Shown: positions 18,239 through 26,064 of the stretch, piece after piece
How the letters are laid out: each line of letters begins with the position of its first letter
Numbering within the stretch: the stretch's first letter is position 1
Origin: Gammaproteobacteria bacterium
GTDB taxonomy: Bacteria > Pseudomonadota > Gammaproteobacteria > JAADGQ01
Length of the DNA: 64,000 nucleotides
Reading direction: 5' to 3'
Assembly: GCA_015490755.1 (NCBI GenBank)
Contig: WFXF01000086.1
Coordinates: 35,190 to 99,189 of the forward strand
Made by a program: the position numbers and the translations under genes
Notes under the pieces: generated by a model
The model's database searches: none
The model's input: the letters and a program-made list of their open reading frames with translations, nothing else
What the model was told of the DNA's origin: nothing

Positions 18239-19030
18239 CTATGCCAAAGCAGCCTCAGCTTCATTGGCTTTTTCTAACTCTGCAGCTTCCCATTCATCCC
18301 AACCATTGCCAACACGCAAAGCATCTAACCAGTTCAGGAATCGCGTCACATCCTCTCCCTGAAAAATAGCTCCGTGCTGCGGTGCGATCATATCAACATC
18401 CAGCTTCCTCACCATGGATACCCAGCGTGACTTGGCTTCATTGGATGGCATCCAGCGACGATGAAAATATTCCATATAACTGATATGTTCTTCAAAATCT
18501 TTCACAAAAAGATCACCTTTATCTTCGGGTAACAGTGCTGCACCAATATCACCCGAAAAAAGAATTTTTGCCTCTGCATCATAGAGGCTTAAATTTCCTG
18601 ATGAATGCATATATTGTGCAGGCAGAGCTTGCAGTGGCAAATCTTCCAGCATAATAATTCCGCCTTTATCAGGTATTGCATTGATATTTTCTTTCAAAAC
18701 ACCAAAGTGAGTAATAAAGCCTACCCAAACACTTGGCATATGAACCTTAATATGAGGCATCGCTTGCACCCATAAAGTCAATGATGAAATAACATCCGGA
18801 TCTTGGTGCGATGCAAAAATACCATCCAGATTACGCAGATCGAAATGTTTGGAAATTTCTGCCGCCGTTGTTGAAAAATTTTCGATCCCACCGGGATCAA
18901 GCAATAAACCTTTGCCATTTTTTTCAACCAAATACTGATTGGTGTCAATGACTTCATCACGCTTATTTTTATCTCGTCCAATAACACTCCAGACATGACC
19001 ATTGCGACTAAAAATTTGCTTTTTTATCAT
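18239..19030 (-). CDS. Flavodiiron-like / ODP-type oxygen-binding protein (metallo-beta-lactamase fold)
   Basis: A 263-aa protein with a metallo-beta-lactamase fold. Metal-site candidates are H75-Q-D77-P-D79 (SHQDPD), His142 (MHSSGN), Asp161 (FSGDIG) and His219 (PQHGAIF). This spacing matches the diiron domain of flavodiiron proteins, but the flavodoxin domain is absent, as in the ODP oxygen-binding proteins that act with chemoreceptors in Treponema. The ATG at 19030 has AGGGAT seven bases upstream. It is 25 bases downstream of a gene for a chemoreceptor-tip-like protein, so the pair is probably an oxygen or redox sensing unit. An ordinary hydrolase role is less likely given the HxDxD-type motif. 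Confidence 0.78.
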   Translation of the reverse strand: MIKKQIFSRNGHVWSVIGRDKNKRDEVIDTNQYLVEKNGKGLLLDPGGIENFSTTAAEISKHFDLRNLDGIFASHQDPDVISSLTLWVQAMPHIKVHMPSVWVGFITHFGVLKENINAIPDKGGIIMLEDLPLQALPAQYMHSSGNLSLYDAEAKILFSGDIGAALLPEDKGDLFVKDFEEHISYMEYFHRRWMPSNEAKSRWVSMVRKLDVDMIAPQHGAIFQGEDVTRFLNWLDALRVGNGWDEWEAAELEKANEAEAALA

Positions 19031-19055
19031 TTTTTTATCCCTAAAATACAATCAT

Positions 19056-19703
19056 TTATGCTGTTTTTAATTCAATGGCAAATATAATTTCATCCAATAC
19101 AGAAGTGATCTTGTTAGATTGATTTTTCAATATTTTTACCAAAGAGCGCAACATATTTACGACAGCTTGAAAACTTTCCCCGCCCCCTTCTGATGCTTCT
19201 GCCTCTACCGCCGAATAAACAGATAGGTATTGCCCTTTTTTTGACAACTCCTCCAAGGGTGATAACTGTTCTTGCAATCGTTTAAATTGTGTCTTTAACG
19301 ACTCAACTTCAACGACTTCATTTTTTACCATCTTATCCACCGATTTATTGAAAAACTCTCTCGGTGTTTTATCATTTAAAGCATCATGACTATCCATAAT
19401 GCGCTGAAACATTTTTTTATTATTATCCAGTGTCACAATTCTGGAAGAGAGAAATACCACCTCATCAATAATTTTTCGAGTACTGAGTATGCAGTGAGAG
19501 ACATCATCGCTTAACAGCTGAATGTCCTGTGTCAATACCCTGAAGGTGTTGCCATGACTGCCTGCTCGTGCAGCGGCACAGACTGCATTTGATGAAAGTA
19601 GTCTCATCCGCTTGGTCAATGGCACCATTTTATAAATTTCCGTATTAAGTGATACGCATCGCCTGAAAGTATCTAATTGTTCTGACGCTGATGAAAAATC
19701 CAT
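19056..19703 (-). CDS. Small soluble protein with two chemoreceptor signalling-tip-like motifs
   Basis: A 215-aa soluble, helical protein. Residues 35-65 (LLSSNAVCAAARAG, then F.VLTQDIQLLS) align with the MCP tip pattern [14 protein letters not shown]...[12 protein letters not shown]. Residues 159-189 (YLSVYSAVEAEASEGG, then FQAVVNMLRSLV) fit the same pattern again. There is no HAMP, membrane helix or ligand domain. The start at 19703 is chosen because the upstream in-frame extension (to 19835) looks non-coding; there is no strong ribosome site, so it could be off. It is the first gene of a two-gene unit with the ODP-like protein. It might bind CheA/CheW or a receptor, by inference. No named family recognised. 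Confidence 0.72.
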   Translation of the reverse strand: MDFSSASEQLDTFRRCVSLNTEIYKMVPLTKRMRLLSSNAVCAAARAGSHGNTFRVLTQDIQLLSDDVSHCILSTRKIIDEVVFLSSRIVTLDNNKKMFQRIMDSHDALNDKTPREFFNKSVDKMVKNEVVEVESLKTQFKRLQEQLSPLEELSKKGQYLSVYSAVEAEASEGGGESFQAVVNMLRSLVKILKNQSNKITSVLDEIIFAIELKTA

Positions 19704-19807
19704 TTTGACGACCCATTTACAGTTAAGAAGCAGCCATACAGCCGCTTGATTAATTAGGTAAAATCTGTATATTTTGAATCTATCGGCTCTATATGAAAAA
19801 ACTGTAA

Positions 19808-20044
19808 ATGCGTATCTACATGCAAATAACGCCAACTGATCAGCCTTTTCGCTTTTGTCATCTGCTATTACAGCAAGATTTACTGGGTAGCTGGATATTC
19901 ATTAAAGAGACAGGCTATCAAGGGGCAGCAGGACGAACCAACCGCAAACTCTGCAAAGATCGACAACATGCACAAGAGATACTGATTCAACAGCGCGACT
20001 TGATGCTGAAAAGAGGCTATCGTATCGTCTTTTCAGAAAGTTAA
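19808..20044 (+). CDS. WGR-domain-like small protein
   Basis: A 78-aa protein resembling a stand-alone WGR domain: FRFCHLLLQQDLLGSWIFIK, then GAAGRTN and a C-terminal helix ending LMLKRGYRIV. In WGR proteins the strand-strand-Trp-Gly-Arg core binds nucleic acid, and RRGYR-like ends are typical; here the eponymous triplet is degenerate (ETGYQG). The start could be ATG 19808 or ATG 19820. damX starts 20 bases downstream, suggesting one transcript. Function unknown. Confidence 0.65.
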   Translation: MRIYMQITPTDQPFRFCHLLLQQDLLGSWIFIKETGYQGAAGRTNRKLCKDRQHAQEILIQQRDLMLKRGYRIVFSES

Positions 20045-20064
20045 GCCGCAACAGGATTTGAACA

Positions 20065-21687
20065 ATGAATAAAAATAATAGCTCGGATACCGGTTTTCCT
20101 ACTGATTTGGAGTTACCCCAATTACCACAGGATCCATTTACCGACACAGATGATCCAGACTTTTTTTACCCTGAGCACACCCGTATTCAGCGCTTGCGTT
20201 TGTTATTACACCTCACGTCTCTGGATGACCTATTATTGATCATCGGCCAGCCTGGTGCTGGAAAAACGATGCTGCTTAAGCAATTCTTGTTGCAAGCCAA
20301 AGAGACTGCTTCAGTCAATTTAATTGATGCTCATGACATAAAAAGCGAAACTCAATTTATTGCAACCATCGCAAACACTCTCGATCTGGAGCTCATTGAA
20401 AAAGAACAGGATCAACCCTTAATAAATCAACTTCTTGACGCTATAAGTAATCTCCAACAAACTGAATTACGTACAATTCTAGCCATTGATAACATCCACA
20501 AACTGGATATCAAAAGCCTTCAGTGCATAGAGACCATTGCTCGCCACACCCAAAAGCATGAAAAACCACTGCACATTGTGATGGCAGGAAACTTTGAAAT
20601 CCAGCAAACACTAGAGCAGCCTGACCTTAAAAAACTAAAGCAAAGTATTCTCCATACATTTGAAGTACCCCCTTTTGATGAGCACCAAACAGAAGAGTAC
20701 ATTCTGCACCGCTTGCACGCAGCCAATTACCATGATCACTCACTGTTCACTTCTGCTGCAATTAAAAGGATCTATAAAAAATCGGAAGGTTTACCTGAAC
20801 GTATTAATGCATTGGCTCGCCAGATAATAGGCCCACAAGACCAGAACAGACTACATTCAACAGCACCCTCAATATCACTTGAGGCAATTACAGAAGAGCC
20901 ACCTGAAAAGGAACCATCCTCATCTACTGTTCAACAATTTAAAAACATATGGAGTACAAACAAATTGACTCCGGCTCTATTATTGGCTGGCATCGCGGCA
21001 TTCATCTTTTTTTTACAAAGCACGATCAGCAACCATTTCTCGGAAGATTCAATAGATCAACGCACTGAAGCACTTAGCTTGCCTGTCCTTGAAAAGCAGG
21101 CAGAACCACCCAAGACAGAAGAGCTTTCAAACAATGATGTTCAGCCAGAAGCTCTGCAGACATTAACCCATCCCGCCGCCACAAAAACAGTACCCCAAGC
21201 CTCCTCTGAAAGTTTGAACAATAACAAACAAAAATCCATCGAAACAGCCCCTTCCCCTTTGGGAGAGGTCGTATCTATCGAGCCAGAAATCACTAAAAAA
21301 CCGGAAGAAAAAATCAGTACCGCACACTCACCTGCTCCGCCCTCTGTTCAAAAAACAGAGCAAACCGCGGCTATGGTGAGACCAACAATAAAAAGTAAGG
21401 AGTGGGTCAACAAACAGAATAAAGAACACTATACGTTGCAGGTCTTTGCAATCAGCAAAGAAGATGCGATGCTTGATTTTATTCAAAAAAACCAGCTCAC
21501 CCATAAAGGAGCCTATATACGCTTTGAACGTAACAACACAAATTTATATGCAATGCTTTATGGAAGTTATGAAAATCGTAACCTTGCTTCCAAAGCAATC
21601 AACAACCTTCCTGCATCACTTGCAAGCTTTAAACCCTGGCCGCGTAGTTATGGCAGTATCCAGGAGACAATAAAAAATACCCCTTAA
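20065..21687 (+). CDS. damX: DamX-like cell-division protein: AAA ATPase plus SPOR domain
   Basis: A 540-aa protein. The cytoplasmic AAA/ExeA-like ATPase (about residues 20-270) has Walker A GQPGAGKT (61-68) and Walker B LAIDNIH. A single membrane helix (about residues 305-320) is followed by a Pro/Glu/Ser-rich linker and a C-terminal SPOR domain (about 450-530, YTLQVFAISKEDAMLDFI) that binds denuded peptidoglycan at the septum. This is the DamX layout of many Gammaproteobacteria outside the enterics. In the usual location damX lies near aroB/dam; here neither is adjacent. Confidence 0.88.
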   Translation: MNKNNSSDTGFPTDLELPQLPQDPFTDTDDPDFFYPEHTRIQRLRLLLHLTSLDDLLLIIGQPGAGKTMLLKQFLLQAKETASVNLIDAHDIKSETQFIATIANTLDLELIEKEQDQPLINQLLDAISNLQQTELRTILAIDNIHKLDIKSLQCIETIARHTQKHEKPLHIVMAGNFEIQQTLEQPDLKKLKQSILHTFEVPPFDEHQTEEYILHRLHAANYHDHSLFTSAAIKRIYKKSEGLPERINALARQIIGPQDQNRLHSTAPSISLEAITEEPPEKEPSSSTVQQFKNIWSTNKLTPALLLAGIAAFIFFLQSTISNHFSEDSIDQRTEALSLPVLEKQAEPPKTEELSNNDVQPEALQTLTHPAATKTVPQASSESLNNNKQKSIETAPSPLGEVVSIEPEITKKPEEKISTAHSPAPPSVQKTEQTAAMVRPTIKSKEWVNKQNKEHYTLQVFAISKEDAMLDFIQKNQLTHKGAYIRFERNNTNLYAMLYGSYENRNLASKAINNLPASLASFKPWPRSYGSIQETIKNTP

Positions 21688-21701
21688 ATCCTTTGAAGCA
21701 G

Positions 21702-21735
21702 ACAAAGGGGGCTTTATTAAACCCCCCCCCCTTTG
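21702..21735. terminator. Bidirectional terminator between damX and ppa
   Basis: acaaagggggc (from 21702) pairs with cccccctttgt (to 21735), followed by a T-rich stretch on the plus strand and an A/T-rich stretch on the other side. It is located between convergent stops. Confidence 0.75.
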
Positions 21736-21743
21736 TTTTCTAA

Positions 21744-22280
21744 TTACTTTAGCGAATCTTCATAGCGCTTCACACCGTCAAGAATTTCAGCTTTGGCTTC
21801 ATTAGCACCGACCCAACTTTCTATTTTGACCCACTTGTTCGGTTCCAGATCTTTATAATGTTCAAAGAAATGAGAAATTTGATTGAGCAATAGTTGCGAA
21901 AGATCTTCAGGCTTTTGCACATTAGAATAAAGCTTGCTGAGCTTATCAACAGGAACTGCAATTAATTTTGCATCGAAACCTGCTTCATCAGTCATTCGAA
22001 GCATTCCAACCGGACGTACACGTACCACCGATCCGCTGACCAAAGGAAAAGGTGTCACCACCAATACATCAACAGGATCACCATCATCAGACAAAGTATT
22101 TGGCACATAACCATAATTACAAGGATAGTGCATTGCTGTACCCATGAAGCGATCAACAAATAACGCACCACTATCTTTGTCTACTTCATATTTTACCGGA
22201 TCACTATTAGCAGGAATTTCAATAATGACATTAACATCATTAGGTACATCTTTGCCCGCGCTGACTGCATTTAAACTCAT
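21744..22280 (-). CDS. ppa: Inorganic pyrophosphatase (family I)
   Basis: A 178-aa cytoplasmic enzyme that hydrolyses pyrophosphate to phosphate. The family I signature [10 protein letters not shown] is present, with [11 protein letters not shown] and [10 protein letters not shown]. The ATG at 22280 has AGGAGA upstream at a suitable distance. Length matches the bacterial hexameric enzyme. It is monocistronic. Confidence 0.97.
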   Translation of the reverse strand: MSLNAVSAGKDVPNDVNVIIEIPANSDPVKYEVDKDSGALFVDRFMGTAMHYPCNYGYVPNTLSDDGDPVDVLVVTPFPLVSGSVVRVRPVGMLRMTDEAGFDAKLIAVPVDKLSKLYSNVQKPEDLSQLLLNQISHFFEHYKDLEPNKWVKIESWVGANEAKAEILDGVKRYEDSLK

Positions 22281-22355
22281 TGTTTTAATTTCTCCTGTTT
22301 GATTGAGCACATCATCGCGAACAAGCCTTCTTGTGATTGCGATGAGTGTATAACT

Positions 22356-22422
22356 TTAAGGAGCACACACGAACTACTTCTACACCCTCTAATTGCAGAA
22401 GTTATTCCGTGTGTGCTCCTAA
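22356..22422. repeat. Imperfect palindromic repeat upstream of ppa
   Basis: Arms 22356-22381 and 22397-22422 pair (ttaaggagcacacacg / cgtgtgtgctcctaa, plus agaagt/acttct). The reverse complement aligns with the hairpin at 15297-15353 over most of its length. It lies in the divergent ppa/adk intergenic region, between the two promoters. Confidence 0.7.
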
Positions 22423-22530
22423 GATTGGAAATAGATAAGATTCTGAAACGCGGTGAATTATAGCGCCCTCACCGCCAAATCTCAAAAATGCCATCAAACA
22501 CGATATAAATCATGTTTTTTGGTTGTTTTA

Positions 22531-22561
22531 TTGCCAAATCAGGCATAGTTACGATTATAAT
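22531..22561 (+). promoter_or_regulatory. Putative adk promoter
   Basis: A perfect -10 TATAAT lies at 22556-22561 with TTGCCA at 22531-22536 (spacing 19). It is 33 bases before the adk ATG. The -10 is convincing; the -35 is weak. Confidence 0.4.
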
Positions 22562-22593
22562 GTTTGCAACATTCAACCAAGGACATATCAGCT

Positions 22594-23244
22594 ATGAGAA
22601 TCGTTTTTTTAGGCGCACCCGGTTCAGGCAAAGGCACTCAAGCAAAACTGCTTGTTGAAAAATTTGGAATACCACAAATTGCAACAGGTGATTTATTGCG
22701 AGAAGCTGTCGCAAAAAAAACAGCCCTTGGTCAAGAAGCTAAAGCTGCTATGGATGCAGGACAACTCGTCTCAGATGAGATTGTTCTCGGCATGATCAAA
22801 CAGCGACTCTCTCAACCTGATACTCAATCAGGCTTTATTCTGGATGGATTTCCAAGAAATATTAGCCAGGCTCAAGCGCTTGATAAAATGTTAGATGAGC
22901 TGAAACAACCTCTGCAAGGCGCTATCTATTTGAGTGTTGATTTTGATGTTTTGCTTAGACGAATTACGGGAAGACGCACCTGTGAAGCTTGCGGCCAAGT
23001 CTATAATATTTACACGACACCGCCAAAAAAAGAGGAAGCATGCGATAAATGTGGTGGCAAATTATTACATCGCGCAGATGACAATGAATCAACCATCAGC
23101 AAACGGCTCGATGTATTTAATCAGCAAACAAAACCTTTAACCGACTATTATCAAACACAAAACAAACTTCATACAGTTCAAGGCATCGGTGATATTGAAC
23201 ATATTTTCAATTCCACATGCAGTATTATAAATAAATTTTCTTAG
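22594..23244 (+). CDS. adk: Adenylate kinase with a zinc-type LID
   Basis: A 216-aa enzyme that interconverts ATP, AMP and ADP. The P-loop GAPGSGKGTQ (residues 8-17), the AMP-site DGFPRN and the long LID are present. The LID holds Cys130, Cys133, Cys150 and Cys153, a four-cysteine zinc site usual in Gram-positive enzymes and absent from E. coli Adk. The ATG at 22594 has AAGGA upstream; an in-frame start at 22564 would overlap the promoter. hemB follows after nine bases. Confidence 0.96.
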   Translation: MRIVFLGAPGSGKGTQAKLLVEKFGIPQIATGDLLREAVAKKTALGQEAKAAMDAGQLVSDEIVLGMIKQRLSQPDTQSGFILDGFPRNISQAQALDKMLDELKQPLQGAIYLSVDFDVLLRRITGRRTCEACGQVYNIYTTPPKKEEACDKCGGKLLHRADDNESTISKRLDVFNQQTKPLTDYYQTQNKLHTVQGIGDIEHIFNSTCSIINKFS

Positions 23245-24267
<1,023 letters not shown>

Positions 24268-24268
24268 C

Positions 24269-24431
24269 CTAGTACATCAACCACTTTATATTGTCGGGTC
24301 AGCGAGCCTGTGGCATTTCGCATCAAGGCATAGCTCGCAGGTAATGGTTGTTCCCTTGGCAAGAGCTATAACGCCGAGGTGGAATGCCACAGGCTCGCTG
24401 ACCCGACAATATAAAGTGGTTGATGTACTAG
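24269..24431. repeat. 163-bp palindromic element with perfect 49-bp inverted arms
   Basis: Arms 24269-24317 and 24383-24431 are perfect 49-bp inverted repeats, starting with ctag and ending with ctag. The loop of 65 bases contains aaggcatagctcgcaggta and gttgttcccttggcaagagc. The element exactly fills the gap between hemB and the convergent ThiE-like gene, whose TAG stop lies inside the terminal ctag. The layout recalls the elements flanking mgtE but the arm sequence is different. It presumably also acts as a transcription terminator. Confidence 0.88.
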
Positions 24432-24997
24432 AAGCTCCATAATGAGCTTATCGCCGCAATGCCTTGCATTCCGTGGCGATAGGCATCATCAAGATCATTC
24501 ATAGTCATTCCCCCCAAAGCATATACAGGCATACTTGCTATACGACAGAGCTGCATCGCTTCAGACCAGCCTAAAATATCAGAGCCCGGATGAGAGCTCG
24601 TCTCTTTTACCGGCGATAGCGCAATAAAATCTATATTCAGCTGATTCGCTTTTTTGATCTGTTCAGCATTATGACAAGAAGCTGCCAACCACTGTCCATG
24701 CATTTCAGGTCGTATCGCTAAAGACATAAGCTGAGCACTCGTTAAATGCATTCCAGCCAAGTCGGGCATGCAAGTTGAGTTAAGTAATAATACCGCGCCA
24801 TATTGATCACAAAGCAGAGCTGCTTTTTCAGCGAGCACAACATATTCATCTGATGTAACTGTTTTTGCTCGCAACTGCACCAGACGAACACCGTTTTTCA
24901 GGCATCTTTCCAAGCTATTAAAATATAAATCATGCGAACCGGTTGGCTCGGGTGTAATCAAGTAGCATTCAGGCAAAATAGTCGACGTAATAACCAA
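24428..24997 (-). CDS. ThiE/TenI-like protein (stand-alone version of the MutT C-terminal domain)
   Basis: A 189-aa TIM-barrel-type protein. The segments AASCHNAEQI, FIALSPVKETSSHPG, LGW and PVYALGGM are those of the thiamine-phosphate-synthase-like domain that is fused behind a Nudix domain in gammaproteobacterial MutT. There is no Nudix part here. The ThiE Asn-Asp motif reads LLLNSTC, so true thiamine phosphate synthase activity is doubtful. It starts at a TTG (24997) with AGGAAG upstream and overlaps the previous small gene by 29 bases. The stop falls in the terminal ctag of the palindrome. Confidence 0.82.
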   Translation of the reverse strand: MVITSTILPECYLITPEPTGSHDLYFNSLERCLKNGVRLVQLRAKTVTSDEYVVLAEKAALLCDQYGAVLLLNSTCMPDLAGMHLTSAQLMSLAIRPEMHGQWLAASCHNAEQIKKANQLNIDFIALSPVKETSSHPGSDILGWSEAMQLCRIASMPVYALGGMTMNDLDDAYRHGMQGIAAISSLWSF

Positions 24998-25241
24998 CCG
25001 ATACTTCCTGTATATTGTTTTGGGAATATTGTAGATAGCGATTTATTTTATCGCCTGAAGCCATTGAATTTGCGCCATATGAATGTTCTGATTGTGCTTG
25101 TTTATTGAGCACCTCGCCTTCCATCACCTGTTCATGTGTAGCTGTCGTATTCAAAGATACTGGTGCATGCGATTCACTCGGCCTATGTGAAGCCGCCATA
25201 CCAGAAGAGTATGATCGAACAACTGAACCAGAAATATTCAA
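24969..25241 (-). CDS. Small protein of unknown function
   Basis: A 90-aa protein, Ser/Ala/His-rich at its N-terminus, with VMEGEVLNKQAQ in the middle and KINRYLQYSQNN followed by YYVDYFA at its end. This V.GEVL ... YL ... VDY(F/Y) layout resembles small uncharacterised gammaproteobacterial proteins. The start is TTG at 25241 with AGGT nearby. It lies 21 bases after the YfaZ-like gene and overlaps the ThiE-like gene, so the three look like one operon. No membrane segment is seen. Confidence 0.6.
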   Translation of the reverse strand: MNISGSVVRSYSSGMAASHRPSESHAPVSLNTTATHEQVMEGEVLNKQAQSEHSYGANSMASGDKINRYLQYSQNNIQEVSVGYYVDYFA

Positions 25242-25262
25242 AAAAGTATTACCTGACCTTAT

Positions 25263-25826
25263 TTAAAAAGAAAACTTAAGACCAAAGTGCCCTGTAGAGT
25301 CGAGTGTTTCACTGTTTCCATTAATTTTTGTTGTCATTTTACGGTATCCCACATAGACAGATGCTTGTGGCAATATACCGTATTCAAATGTCACTTTATA
25401 TGCAAGAAACCGGTCAGCATCCATAAACGACACAATATCAGGTGCATAGTTCAACTGCCCAGTCACTCCAAAGCGATCCAGCGCAGGTGGCGAGTAACGT
25501 ACTGTAATACCCGGTGTTAGCGCAGCGATATCAAAGTTGTCGGGGAATGTTGCAAAAAGCTTGAGTCCAACGCCAAAAAACAGACCCGGTGCATTAGCGC
25601 CCACTTCGTCAATCACCTGAATCCCCATATTCCCTACAACTTCATCATCTTCTGTGTACAACAAACCCAGATTAAATTCAGCATCACCTGGCTGGGTTTT
25701 TTGCAAAGTTGAACTATAATCCAACGTTGCACTGTCATTACTCAAAGCCAAATCAACAGTATTTGCACTCACAATAGAACCAAAGCCCAGGCACGATATT
25801 CCAAGCAAAACTCTCAATTTTTTCAT
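25263..25826 (-). CDS. YfaZ-family outer-membrane protein
   Basis: A 187-aa exported protein. The signal peptide (MKKLRVLLGISCLGFGSIVSA) is followed by amphipathic beta-strands (FGVGLKLFATFP, TVRYSPPALDRFG, YVGYRKMTTKI) and ends HFGLKFSF, an aromatic C-terminus typical of barrels inserted by the BAM machinery. YPP-ALD-type segments match YfaZ. Its physiological role is unknown in the family. First gene of the presumed operon with the small gene and the ThiE-like gene. Confidence 0.8.
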   Translation of the reverse strand: MKKLRVLLGISCLGFGSIVSANTVDLALSNDSATLDYSSTLQKTQPGDAEFNLGLLYTEDDEVVGNMGIQVIDEVGANAPGLFFGVGLKLFATFPDNFDIAALTPGITVRYSPPALDRFGVTGQLNYAPDIVSFMDADRFLAYKVTFEYGILPQASVYVGYRKMTTKINGNSETLDSTGHFGLKFSF

Positions 25827-26064
25827 TTAGATGGCTCTCCATTCAAAGTTATTTATTATCAAAAACAGGCGCAGAATAAGTCTTTTATCCACACCGTGCA
25901 ACGCCAACGACTCAAAAGGAGTTAAAGTTTATTATTTTGTTGCCGATCAATGTGGAATAATAATTTTCCAAAACAGATTACTTTACAATAATAATAAAAG
26001 CAGAAAGCATGTATATTCTGTTGTACCAAATATCACCACGAAGCACCGCTGAAATATACCTATA

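Noticed and set aside
25831..26052. 73-codon plus-strand frame before the flippase gene
   Set aside because: No ribosome site, no motif, and it overlaps the start region of the divergent YfaZ-like gene.
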